From the NCBI GenBank assembly GCA_000432135.1, contig HF990603.1:1-21200 (forward strand): a stretch of 21,200 bases of DNA. Direction: 5' to 3'. This document shows, in pieces, positions 7,224 to 14,121 of this stretch. The notes beneath the pieces were generated by a model. It made no database searches, had not been told where the DNA came from, and saw nothing but the letters and a program-made list of their open reading frames with translations. The first letter of the stretch is position 1. Each line of letters begins with the position of its first letter. Origin of the DNA: Firmicutes bacterium CAG:124. GTDB lineage: Bacteria > Bacillota > Clostridia > Oscillospirales > Oscillospiraceae. A program made the position numbers and the translations under genes.

Positions 7224-7439
7224 GCGGAGTTTGCGATCAAGCACGGCCTCACGGACATCATGCCCGCTCTTTGCAACGTGGATTTTGCATCTATGGAGCT
7301 GATCCACGCAAGGCTGGTGCGCACCACCACCTGCGCGAACGGCTGCAAATGCGACTACACCATCTGCGGCGACAAGGACCCGTATCTGAAAAATCACCCC
7401 GAATACCGCGACAAAGCGGGGTACAGAAGAAACAAATAG
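7224..7439 (+). pseudogene. C-terminal fragment of an L-2-amino-thiazoline-4-carboxylate hydrolase-family protein
   Basis: In the frame +1 relative to the upstream hydrolase, 7224-7439 reads AEFAIKHGLTDIMPALCNVD..., then RTTTCANGCKCDYTICGDKDP and a stop after YRRNK. The cysteine-rich CANGCKCDYTICGD ending is, from memory, typical of the ATC-hydrolase family (PF14196). Only about the last 71 residues survive, with no start codon or ribosome site. It abuts the hydrolase fragment within the GC-rich GGCGGCGG at 7220-7227, consistent with a deletion that removed the end of one gene and most of the next. Confidence 0.65.
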
Positions 7440-7456
7440 CCCCCGGAGGCAGACAT

Positions 7457-8233
7457 ATGCAGACAGTTCTCGGGATTCTGATCCCGTTTCTCGGCACGAC
7501 GGCCGGTGCGGCCTGTGTGTTCTTTATGAAAAAATCGCTCGGCGATCTGGTCCAGCGTTCGCTTGCGGGCTTTGCCGCAGGCGTGATGGTAGCCGCGTCG
7601 ATCTGGAGCCTTCTCATCCCGGCCATCGAGCAGTCGGCAGCATTGGGAAAGCTCGCGTTCTTCCCGGCGTTTGCGGGCTTCTGGCTCGGCGTGCTGTTCC
7701 TGCTTGCGCTCGACCATCTGATCCCCCACCTGCACGTCGGCAGCGAACAGGCCGAAGGCCCCAAAAGCAGGCTTGCCCGCACGACCATGATGGTGCTGGC
7801 CGTCACGCTGCACAACATTCCGGAGGGCATGGCCGTCGGCGTGATGTACGCGGGCTTCCTTGCCGGCGGCACACAGATCACGGCGGCAAGCGCGCTGGCC
7901 CTGTCCATCGGCATCGCCATTCAGAACTTCCCGGAGGGCGCGATCATCTCCATGCCGCTTCGCGCGGAGGGGCAGAAAAAAGGCCGCGCGTTTCTCGGCG
8001 GCGTGCTTTCCGGCGTTGTGGAGCCGGCCGGCGCGGTGCTGACGATCCTTGCCGCGCAGTTCATCATTCCCGCGCTGCCGTATCTTCTGAGCTTCGCCGC
8101 TGGCGCGATGCTCTATGTAGTCGTGGAAGAGCTGATCCCCGAACTATCGCAGGGAGCGCATTCCAATCTCGGTACGGTGTTCTTTGCCGTGGGCTTCAGC
8201 GTGATGATGGTGCTGGACGTGGCGCTGGTTTAA
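7457..8233 (+). CDS. ZIP family divalent metal transporter (GufA/ZupT-like)
   Basis: This is a 258-residue polytopic protein with about eight hydrophobic helices. The ZIP metal-site motifs are clear: HNIPEG at residues 119-124 in helix IV and QNFPEG at 156-161 in helix V. EELIPE at 224-229 follows. A short His-containing loop (HLIPHLHVG, 87-95) lies between helices III and IV. ZIP proteins carry zinc, iron or manganese into the cytoplasm; GufA-type members are common in Clostridia. The start ATG 7457 has GGAGG 7 nt upstream. An open frame runs in from the upstream relic, but the ribosome site and the family N-terminus favour an independent start. The promoter/operator pair at 6655-6768 may control it. 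Confidence 0.92.
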   Translation: MQTVLGILIPFLGTTAGAACVFFMKKSLGDLVQRSLAGFAAGVMVAASIWSLLIPAIEQSAALGKLAFFPAFAGFWLGVLFLLALDHLIPHLHVGSEQAEGPKSRLARTTMMVLAVTLHNIPEGMAVGVMYAGFLAGGTQITAASALALSIGIAIQNFPEGAIISMPLRAEGQKKGRAFLGGVLSGVVEPAGAVLTILAAQFIIPALPYLLSFAAGAMLYVVVEELIPELSQGAHSNLGTVFFAVGFSVMMVLDVALV

Positions 8234-8253
8234 AATGAGGAGGGTACCGCAGC

Positions 8254-8376
8254 GGTCACTATGACCGCAACCTCACCACGACCTCCAGCGATGTCACGCT
8301 ACACGTACCCCGGTTCAAGGGCGTACCTTTCGAGACTGCCATCATTGAGCGGTATCGCCGCCGAGAAAGCAACGTG
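8254..8376 (+). pseudogene. IS256-family (mutator type) transposase fragment
   Basis: The frame from 8254 reads GHYDRNLTTTSSDVTLHVPR followed by FKGVPFETAIIERYRRRESNV. This is a well-known internal segment of IS256-type transposases (the VPRxKGxxFExxIIERYxRRES block ahead of the first catalytic Asp). About 41 codons remain, with no ends or inverted repeats, directly abutting the metA relic on the other strand at 8371-8381. Confidence 0.75.
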
Positions 8377-8669
8377 TCGTCAAAGCCGCGCATAAACATC
8401 GAACTCCGACGTGCCACCATGTGCGGGAACACGCCGAAGAGCTTTTCCTGCAGGTCGTGCTTGTGAATACCATCATGATAATAGAGTCCCGCCTGTGCGC
8501 CCCAGCAGATGTGAAACGTGGAATAGACGTGCGTCTTCGTTTCGATCTTCGCCGGCATCAGGGTTCAAAACCAGAATCTGCAGCGGTCGGATGTCCTGTG
8601 TCACGGTGCGCGTCTCCTCCTTCACGGAGATGTTTTCGCCGGCAATCCGTTCGGTATTTTGATCGGTAT
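8373..8669 (-). pseudogene. metA: homoserine O-acyltransferase MetA, heavily decayed
   Basis: MetA acylates homoserine, committing it to methionine. The relic starts ATACCGATCAAAATACCG (IPIKIPNGLPA) 7 nt after GGAGG. The normal MPIKIP start has lost its ATG (now ATA). It continues, with frame changes, as ENISVKEETRTVTQDIRP, then LQILVLN, then MPAKIET (a one-base insertion precedes MP), and skips about 85-90 codons to KTHVYSTFHICWGAQAGLYY, which holds the catalytic Cys of HICWG. It goes on with EKLFGVFPHMVARRSSMFMRGFDD and ends at the transposase fragment. The active-site His and Glu region and the whole C-terminal half are gone. No function is possible; the upstream control region survives. 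Confidence 0.88.
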
Positions 8670-8705
8670 CGGGGTTCCTCCTCATTTTTTCACAGTCAGA
8701 CAAAG

Positions 8706-8742
8706 AAAGGCGGTCATGGACAACGCACCCATGACCGCCTTT
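8706..8742 (-). terminator. attenuator terminator between the Met leader peptide and metA
   Basis: A perfect 14-bp stem, AAAGGCGGTCATGG (8742-8729) with CCATGACCGCCTTT (8719-8706), and a 9-nt loop are followed on the minus strand by CTTTGTCTG. The 5' arm also pairs with a segment inside the upstream leader ORF: GACCGTCTTTG (8785-8775) with CAAAGGCGGTC (8743-8733), 11 bp with one G-U. Terminator and antiterminator are therefore mutually exclusive. Confidence 0.8.
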
Positions 8743-8763
8743 GGAAATTAGTTCGAGCAGCTC

Positions 8764-8817
8764 TCAGAACAAATCAAAGACGGTCTTGCACATCATCATA
8801 ACCATACCGATATTCAT
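8764..8817 (-). CDS. Met-rich leader peptide of a probable metA attenuator
   Basis: This is a 17-codon ORF, MNIGMVMMMCKTVFDLF, ending in TGA. It has a promoter about 30 nt further upstream and an AAAGGA ribosome site 11 nt before its ATG. Five of 17 residues are Met, three of them consecutive (codons 7-9), followed by Cys. The codons just after the Met run (AAG ACC GTC TTT G) form the strand that can pair with the 5' arm of the terminator at 8706-8742. The same strand (ACCGTCTTT, 8784-8776) can instead pair with AAAGGACGGT (8834-8825), which contains the ribosome site. This reproduces the 1:2 / 2:3 / 3:4 logic of trp-type attenuators. The gene controlled, metA, is now a pseudogene. The peptide is seen directly; the mechanism is inference. 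Confidence 0.65.
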   Translation of the reverse strand: MNIGMVMMMCKTVFDLF

Positions 8818-8854
8818 GCTGCGCACCGTCCTTTCGTCTGAATTCCTTGGGGAT

Positions 8855-8883
8855 ATTGTAACGTATTCTGCAGGACTTGTCGA
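8855..8883 (-). promoter_or_regulatory. promoter of the Met leader peptide / metA unit
   Basis: On the minus strand, TCGACA (8883-8878), 17 nt, then TACAAT (8860-8855) predict a start near 8848, giving a 30-nt lead before the leader-peptide ATG. It begins immediately after the ilvE stop, so the unit is independent of the ilvE operon. Confidence 0.65.
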
Positions 8884-8892
8884 GAAAAGCGC

Positions 8893-9978
8893 TTACAGGA
8901 GCCGATACGTCCAGCCCATATCATCGGCAACCGTCCCGGTTTGCATGCCGTAGAGCGTATCATAGAGCTTCTGCGCCACAGGACCGACCGTCCCATCCGC
9001 GACCTGAACATCCGTGCCCATCACATTTAGCCAGCCGATCGGCGAGATGACCGCTGCGGTGCCGCTGGCGAAGATCTCCTGCAGGCTGCCGTCCTTCGAC
9101 GCGGCAACGACCTCGTCGATCGAGAGCTTCCGCTCCGAGACCTTCACGCCCCACTTTTTCAGCAGCTGGATGACAGAATCGCGCGTGATGCCGGGCAGGA
9201 TCGTGCCGGAATCAAGCGGCGCGGTGATAACTTCGTCCGCGATGCGGAAGAAGGCGTTCGACGTGCCGATCTCCTCGACATACTTATGCTCCGCCGCGTC
9301 GAGCCACAGCACATCCTTGCAGTTATATTTCATCGCGTCCTGACTGGCGCGCATGCCGCCGCCGTAGTTGCCGCCGACCTTGGCATAGCCCGTGCCACCG
9401 TGCGCCGCGCGGATGTATTTGTCCTGCACATAGATGCGCGTCGTGGCCAGGCCACCGTCGTTTGCCGCGTAGTAGGAGCCCGTCGGGCTGAGGATGATCA
9501 TAAATTTGTAGTGCTTGGCCGGCAGAACCGAGAACGAGACCTCATCGCCGAAGATGAACGGCCGGATATACATCGCAGTGCCCGGCGCGGAGGGAATCCA
9601 GTCGCGATCCGCCTCAATCACAGCCTTGACCGCCGCGAGGAACAGGTCTCCCGGCAGCTCCGGGATGCACATGCGCTCATTCGTGCGGGCCATACGCTTG
9701 ATGTTCATGTCCGGCCGGAAAATCTGGACGCCGCCGTCCGGCGTGCGGTAGGCCTTCATGCCCTCAAACATCATCTGTGCGTAGTGCAGCACACAGGACG
9801 CCGGCTCGATGAGGAACGGCTCGTGCGGCACAACGCGCCCGTCGTGCCAGCCCTGTCCTTCTTCATAGTCCATGACGAACATGTGGTCGGTGAAGTATTT
9901 CGCAAAGCCCAGCTTCGTCTCGTCGGCAGGACGGGGCTTGGGGTGCGTAGTCCTTATCACAGGGAAGTTGTATTCCAT
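8893..9978 (-). CDS. ilvE: branched-chain amino acid aminotransferase
   Basis: This PLP fold-type IV enzyme exchanges amino groups between glutamate and the 2-oxo acids of valine, leucine and isoleucine. The 361-residue length and ordering match the BCAT class of Bacillota and eukaryotes: FEGMKAYRTPDGGVQIFRPD (71-90), GTAMYIRPFIFG (133-144), the PLP lysine K200 in GTGYAKVGGNYGGGMR, then EIGTSNAFF and the phosphate-binding SGTAAVISPIG near the end. The start has AGGAGG 8 nt upstream. It follows the omega-amidase gene by 61 nt on the same strand, probably as the last gene of the 2-oxoacid oxidoreductase operon. That fits a role in aminating the 2-oxo acids the oxidoreductase makes. No T-box precedes it directly. 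Confidence 0.95.
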   Translation of the reverse strand: MEYNFPVIRTTHPKPRPADETKLGFAKYFTDHMFVMDYEEGQGWHDGRVVPHEPFLIEPASCVLHYAQMMFEGMKAYRTPDGGVQIFRPDMNIKRMARTNERMCIPELPGDLFLAAVKAVIEADRDWIPSAPGTAMYIRPFIFGDEVSFSVLPAKHYKFMIILSPTGSYYAANDGGLATTRIYVQDKYIRAAHGGTGYAKVGGNYGGGMRASQDAMKYNCKDVLWLDAAEHKYVEEIGTSNAFFRIADEVITAPLDSGTILPGITRDSVIQLLKKWGVKVSERKLSIDEVVAASKDGSLQEIFASGTAAVISPIGWLNVMGTDVQVADGTVGPVAQKLYDTLYGMQTGTVADDMGWTYRLL

Positions 9979-10020
9979 TTTTCATTCCTCCTGATGTTCA
10001 TAGTACATATAAAAGCTGTT

Positions 10021-10063
10021 TGTAGGGGCGGAGCATCGATCAGACCCGATAGAGCTCCGCCCT
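10021..10063. repeat. REP-like palindrome at the end of the amidase gene
   Basis: TGTAGGGGCGGAGC at 10021-10034 repeats the outer arm of the palindromes at 1852-2099. GGGCGGAGC (10026-10034) pairs with GCTCCGCCC (10054-10062) around a 19-nt loop. The stop codon of the amidase gene (10040-10042) lies in the loop, so the element supplies that gene's last few codons. It may double as a weak transcript-end hairpin. Confidence 0.6.
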
Positions 10064-10825
10064 CCGGTCGCGAAAGACATTGATGGAGCTCCGGATTCCA
10101 TCCAGCATCTCCAGTTCACAATCCGCGGCCAAAATCTGCTCGTCCTGCCCGCCGGCGGCGAGCAGCTCCCCCCACGGATCAATGATTGCGGACGCGCCGC
10201 CGTAATGTGTCTCGCCCGCGTCGCCGCAGGAATTGCAGCAGATGACGAACGCCTGATTCTCAATCGCCCGCGCGACCGTCAGCGCCCGCAGATGTCCGAT
10301 GCGCGCCGCTGGCCACTGGCTCACGACGAAGAGCATGTCCATCCCCTGCACGGCGAGTGTCCGCGTCAGCTCCGGGAAGCGGATGTCATAGCAGATTACA
10401 AGGCCGCAGTCGTGTCCGTCGAGCCGGAAGCGGCAGAGATGATCGCCGGGCGTGAAATACGCATGCTCGCCCATCGGCGTAAACAGGTGCGTCTTATCAT
10501 ACTCTGCGACGCAGTTCCCCGCGCGGTCAAAGACGCACGCCGTGTTATAGACCTTTCCGCCGCGCACATTCGCGACGCTGCCCGCCACAAGATTCACGCC
10601 AAGCTCCGCAGCCAGCCCGCCGAGTTCGCGTTTCACCCGCGCGCAGTCCCGCTCGGCCAGTTCGGAAAGACGCTCTTTCGGGAAAAAACCGGTGCTCCAT
10701 GTTTCCGGCAGGACAACCACGTCCGGTCCGCCCGCCATCGCTTCGCGGATGAGCCGCTTCGCTTTCGCGAAGTTCTCCTCCGGCTGCGCGAAGAGCATGT
10801 CCATCTGGATGCAGGCGGTCTTCAT
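10040..10825 (-). CDS. carbon-nitrogen hydrolase, omega-amidase-like
   Basis: This 261-residue nitrilase-superfamily protein has the catalytic triad in place: E41 (LPETW), K111 (YDKTHLF) and C145 (VICYDIRFPE). The pattern PETWSTGFFP, GEHAYFTPGDH and CYDIRFPELTR is that of the Nit2/YafV branch, omega-amidases that hydrolyse 2-oxoglutaramate or 2-oxosuccinamate left by glutamine or asparagine transamination. The true start, ATG 10825, overlaps the stop of the oxidoreductase gamma gene by four bases (ATGA). The longer open frame upstream is only a shadow of that gene. Being inside an operon with a ferredoxin oxidoreductase and next to ilvE, it may pull amide-donor transamination forward. Substrate is inferred from subfamily resemblance. 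Confidence 0.82.
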   Translation of the reverse strand: MKTACIQMDMLFAQPEENFAKAKRLIREAMAGGPDVVVLPETWSTGFFPKERLSELAERDCARVKRELGGLAAELGVNLVAGSVANVRGGKVYNTACVFDRAGNCVAEYDKTHLFTPMGEHAYFTPGDHLCRFRLDGHDCGLVICYDIRFPELTRTLAVQGMDMLFVVSQWPAARIGHLRALTVARAIENQAFVICCNSCGDAGETHYGGASAIIDPWGELLAAGGQDEQILAADCELEMLDGIRSSINVFRDRRAELYRV

Positions 10826-11361
10826 CCGGCGAACTCCTTCCCAGCCTGAAGCGCCTGCATGTTGAGGTCGAAAAGGTCGGCCTTGCGCGCCGGGATGACC
10901 TTGTGCAGCGCGTCCGCGAGGCTCTCCTCCCGGACACACCCGGTCTTCGCGATCAGCGCGCCGAGCAGGATCATGTTGGCAAGCGTCGGCATTCCCATGT
11001 CCATTGCCATCTTCGTGGCCGGGACGTAATAAGCCTCCACATCCGTGCGCGTAACCTTGCGGGCGATGAGCGTGGAGTCGAGGAAAATTTTTCCGCCCGG
11101 CTGCACGGCGTTTTCATATTTATCGAGCGAAGGGTTGTTCATAACCATGAGCACGTTCGGCGTGTTTACGATCGGCGAGCCGACCGGGGCGTCCGACAGA
11201 ATGACGTTGCAGTTCGCCGTGCCGCCGCGCATCTCCGGGCCATAGGACGGCAGCCAGCTGAGCTCCCGCCCTTCGATGAGGCCCGCGTAGGCCAGAACCT
11301 TTCCGGAGAACAGCAATCCCTGTCCGCCGAAGCCCGCAATCACGATTTGATGATCTGCCAT
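10822..11361 (-). CDS. 2-oxoacid:ferredoxin oxidoreductase, gamma subunit (VorC/KorC type)
   Basis: This is a 179-residue subunit of the pyruvate/2-oxoacid:ferredoxin oxidoreductase catalytic domain family. It carries the N-terminal VIAGFGGQGLLFSGKVLA glycine loop (7-24), then WLPSYGPEMRGGTANCNVILSD, the strongly conserved substrate/CoA-proximal block. In the four-subunit enzymes this chain completes the active site with the alpha and beta chains in the cytoplasm. It starts 3 nt after the beta stop (TGA-gag-ATG) and ends overlapping the amidase gene by four bases, so all are coupled in one transcript. Branched-chain, aryl or 2-oxoglutarate specificity cannot be told from this subunit alone. 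Confidence 0.93.
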   Translation of the reverse strand: MADHQIVIAGFGGQGLLFSGKVLAYAGLIEGRELSWLPSYGPEMRGGTANCNVILSDAPVGSPIVNTPNVLMVMNNPSLDKYENAVQPGGKIFLDSTLIARKVTRTDVEAYYVPATKMAMDMGMPTLANMILLGALIAKTGCVREESLADALHKVIPARKADLFDLNMQALQAGKEFAG

Positions 11362-11364
11362 CTC

Positions 11365-12105
11365 TCAGCCCTCCTTGTCTCGGTAGACACCCAGCGGATA
11401 GTACGGGATCATCTTCTCGTCGATCCACTCCAGCGCCTTCTGCGGCGTCAGGCCCCAGTTCGTCGGACAGGCCGACAGCACCTCGATCAGTGAGAAGCCC
11501 TTGCCCTCCACCTGATAACGGAACGCCTTTTCGATCGCTTTTTTTGCGTTTTTCACGTTTTTCACATTGTTCACGGTCACGCGCTCGAGATACGCCGGGG
11601 CCTCCAGCGTCGCGAGCATCTCGCAGATCCGGATCGGCCAGCCGCAGGTGTTGACGTCGCGTCCATAGGGCGACGTCTGTGTGATCTGGCCGGGCAGAGA
11701 GGTCGGGGCCATCTGGCCGCCCGTCATGCCATAAATCGCGTTGTTGACAAAGATGACCGTGATATTTTCGCCGCGCGCCGCGGCTGAGACGGTCTCGCAG
11801 AGGCCGATGGACGCGAGGTCACCGTCGCCCTGATAGGTGAAGACGATGTTGTCCGGCAGCGACCGCTTCACACCCGTCGCGACTGCGGGCGCACGTCCAT
11901 GCGACGCCTCGACCATGTCACAGGTAAAGTAGTCATAGGCCAGTACGGAACAGCCGACCGGCGCAATGCCGATCGTCCGGCCCTCGATGCCGAGCGTGTC
12001 GATCGCCTCGGCGACGAGCCGATGGATGATGCCATGCGTGCAGCCGGGGCAGTAGTGGAATACGGCGTCGGTCAGCGCCTTCGGTTTTTCAAATACAACA
12101 GCCAT
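11365..12105 (-). CDS. 2-oxoacid:ferredoxin oxidoreductase, beta (thiamine diphosphate) subunit
   Basis: This is the TPP-binding chain, 246 residues. CPGCTHG (19-25) opens the protein, as in KorB/VorA-type betas that bind a proximal cluster. The thiamine diphosphate-Mg motif begins GDGD at 93-96 and closes with NN at 121-122 followed by AIYGMTGGQMAPTS. The chain carries out decarboxylation or, in reverse, ferredoxin-driven carboxylation of an acyl-CoA. Its ATG shares one base with the alpha stop (TGATG). The AAA-rich VNNVKNVKNAKKAIEKAF segment, with three repeated KN-type steps, is a small oddity. Homologues are annotated as 2-oxoglutarate, 2-oxoisovalerate or generic 2-oxoacid oxidoreductase, so specificity stays open. 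Confidence 0.94.
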   Translation of the reverse strand: MAVVFEKPKALTDAVFHYCPGCTHGIIHRLVAEAIDTLGIEGRTIGIAPVGCSVLAYDYFTCDMVEASHGRAPAVATGVKRSLPDNIVFTYQGDGDLASIGLCETVSAAARGENITVIFVNNAIYGMTGGQMAPTSLPGQITQTSPYGRDVNTCGWPIRICEMLATLEAPAYLERVTVNNVKNVKNAKKAIEKAFRYQVEGKGFSLIEVLSACPTNWGLTPQKALEWIDEKMIPYYPLGVYRDKEG

Positions 12106-13172
12106 CAGTCGTTCCCTCCTTCGTTTGCCTTGCGGATCGCGTCCAGCACCTCATCCGGCGACGGGATCATGCCGCCCACGCGGAAGCAAAGGTCGACCGG
12201 CTTTTTGCACGCTACCGCCAGCTGCACATCCTCGCGCATCTGGCCCATGTTGAGCTCCACGCAAACGAACCGCTTCACCTGATCAGCGGCCTTGCGCAGC
12301 GGTGCCTTCGGGAACGGCCAGAGCGTGATCGGCCGGATCATGCCGGCCTTGATGCCCTGCTTGCGCGCTTCGACGATCGCGTTGCGCGACACGCGCGCGG
12401 TAATACCGCAGGACACGATGCAGACCTCGGCGTCCTCCATCATGAACGCTTCCCACATGCACTCATTCTTCTCGATCTCGGCGTATCGTTCGAAGCGCTC
12501 GATGTTCAGCCGCTCGAGCTCTGCCGGGCTGAGGTAGAGGGAGTTGACAACGTGATGCTTCCGCTGGCACTTCGTTCCAGTGACGGCCCAATCCTTTTCA
12601 GTTGTGTCCGGGTCACGCGCCTCCGGCAGCTGCACGGGCTCCATCATCTGGCCCATCGTGCCGTCAGCCAGCAGCATTGCCGGCATCCGGTATTTTTCCG
12701 CAAGGTCAAACGCCTTTCCGGTCAGGTCGGCCATCTCCTGAACCGACGCCGGAGCCAGTACCAGCACATGGAAGTCGCCGTGGCCGGGTCCGCGCGTCGC
12801 GAGGAAGTAGTCGGACTGCGATGGCTGAATGCCGCCGAGGCCGGGCCCGCCGCGCTGCACGTTGACAATGACTGCGGGCAGATCTGCGCCCGCCAGGTAC
12901 GAAATGCCCTCGCACTTGAGCGCGATACCGGGGCTGGAGGACGAGGTCATCGCCCGCTTGCCCGTCGCGGCCACGCCGTAAACCATGTTGATGGCCGCGA
13001 TCTCGCTCTCGGCCTGCAAAAACGTCCCGCCGATCTTCGGCATTTTCTTCGCCATATAGGCCGCGACCTCGGTCTGCGGCGTGATGGGATAGCCCAGATA
13101 GTGGCGGCACCCGGCGAGGATCGCGGCCTCCGCGATGGCCTCGTTGCCCTTCATCAATACTTTTTCCTGCAT
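12105..13172 (-). CDS. vorB: 2-oxoacid:ferredoxin oxidoreductase, alpha subunit (VorB type)
   Basis: This 355-residue alpha chain has the pyrimidine-binding domain signature GYPITPQTEVAAYM (27-40), then QAESEIAAINMVYGVAATGKRAMTSSSSPGIALKCEGISYL and the NVQRGGPGLGG block. A C-terminal transketolase-C-like domain contains MIRPITLWPFP. From memory, proteins of this length and wording in Clostridia are called 3-methyl-2-oxobutanoate dehydrogenase subunit VorB, i.e. branched-chain 2-oxoacid specific, but the assignment is by resemblance. AGGAGG lies before the ATG, 13 nt after the ferredoxin gene. With its partners the enzyme interconverts a 2-oxo acid plus CoA and acyl-CoA plus CO2 using ferredoxin. 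Confidence 0.92.
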   Translation of the reverse strand: MQEKVLMKGNEAIAEAAILAGCRHYLGYPITPQTEVAAYMAKKMPKIGGTFLQAESEIAAINMVYGVAATGKRAMTSSSSPGIALKCEGISYLAGADLPAVIVNVQRGGPGLGGIQPSQSDYFLATRGPGHGDFHVLVLAPASVQEMADLTGKAFDLAEKYRMPAMLLADGTMGQMMEPVQLPEARDPDTTEKDWAVTGTKCQRKHHVVNSLYLSPAELERLNIERFERYAEIEKNECMWEAFMMEDAEVCIVSCGITARVSRNAIVEARKQGIKAGMIRPITLWPFPKAPLRKAADQVKRFVCVELNMGQMREDVQLAVACKKPVDLCFRVGGMIPSPDEVLDAIRKANEGGND

Positions 13173-13185
13173 CTTCCTGCCCTCC

Positions 13186-13392
13186 TTACTTTTCTACCGT
13201 AATGACACAGTCGGGACACATCGTCGCGCAGAACGCACAGCCGACGCACTTGTCCGGCTCCGTCAGCTCCACGGGCGCATGTCCCTTTTGATTCAGCCGC
13301 GTCTTCGACAGCGCCAGCAACCCCTTCGGACAGGCGTTCACACACAGGCCGCAGCCCTTGCAGAGTTCTTCCTGAAATAACAGTTTTGCCAT
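13186..13392 (-). CDS. 2x[4Fe-4S] ferredoxin, delta subunit of the oxidoreductase
   Basis: A 68-residue protein with two classical CxxCxxCxxxCP cluster motifs: CKGCGLCVNACP at residues 11-22 and CVGCAFCATMCP at about 49-60. It is the electron-transfer subunit of four-subunit 2-oxoacid oxidoreductases. AGGAGG-type site (TGGAGGC) 8 nt upstream. It sits between the ATPase and the alpha subunit with tight spacing, giving the order ATPase-delta-alpha-beta-gamma. Confidence 0.95.
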   Translation of the reverse strand: MAKLLFQEELCKGCGLCVNACPKGLLALSKTRLNQKGHAPVELTEPDKCVGCAFCATMCPDCVITVEK

Positions 13393-13405
13393 CTTGTGCC
13401 TCCAT

Positions 13406-14107
13406 TTATCGTAATTGGTAATATAGCTTCTGGATCTCCATCGGGAACAGGTTTGGAATGCTCCCGCGCAGCGCGTCGCAGAGCCGTGCAGCGCAGCAGG
13501 TCATCTTGAGCGGCAGCCCTGCCCGCGCGGCCAGCTAGAGCCCCCCCCCTCCCCCCGCGGCGACCGCCTCCGCATAGGGCATGCTTGACAGCACATCCGC
13601 CGCCGCCGTCGCCTGCCCGAGATTCGTATTGTTGACGACTGCCGTGAACGGCAGCCCACAGGCGGCCTCGATTTCCCGCAGCACAAGGATCGTATCCGCT
13701 ACCGTCCTTGTCAGCGGCCGGGCCCGGTTGATGACGAACAGCATCTCATAATCACCCTCCGCCCGGATCTCCGGAACATAGCGCCCCAGTGCCAGCGCTC
13801 CGCGGTCGTCTCCGCCGATGTCCAGCACGCCGCATTCTCCCCGCTCCGCAATCAGCGCGTAGGTCTCCTTCGGCATGGCCGGAACATCGAGATTTGAATT
13901 TGCAAACGGTGAGACGATCAGTCCAATCCCCTCTTTTTTCAGATCTTCTTCTGAATCCTTCGTCCGGAAATAGGGATTTACAATGTCAAGATCGGCCACA
14001 GTCACGGCTTCGCCTTTTCGCCGGAGCCACCGCGCATAATTCAGCGCGATATTCGTCTTTCCACTGCCGTAATGTCCGGCAAAAAGCGTTAGGCGTTTGT
14101 GTGTCAT
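13406..14107 (-). CDS. P-loop ATPase linked to the oxidoreductase, interrupted by an amber codon
   Basis: The N-terminus carries a Walker A, GHYGSGKT (11-18), then VADLDIVNPYFRTKDSEEDL and VLDIGGDDRGALALGRY, placing it in the SIMIBI (MinD/CobQ-like) P-loop group. Such genes often stand beside clostridial VorB-type operons; the role is unknown, perhaps enzyme maturation. It follows the ligase stop by 14 nt with AGGAGG. The frame meets TAG at 13537-13535 right after a run encoding GGGGGL, from a G6-A-G9 tract. Beyond the TAG the same frame stays open and coding-like (LAARAGLPLKMTCCAARL to PNLFPMEIQKLYYQLR) and ends in TAA just before the ferredoxin. Either the last 43 codons are lost by nonsense mutation, or the tract is mis-sequenced. 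Confidence 0.78.
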
Positions 14108-14121
14108 GGCCGACTCCTCCT

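Noticed and set aside
6770..8233. A 487-residue hydrolase-ZIP transporter fusion protein
   Set aside because: The ZIP part has its own ribosome site and family start at 7457, and the middle of the long frame matches neither family; it is an accidental open frame across a deletion scar.
8741..8953. Plus-strand 70-residue ORF
   Set aside because: It is antisense to the leader peptide, the promoter and the ilvE end, with no ribosome site or family resemblance.
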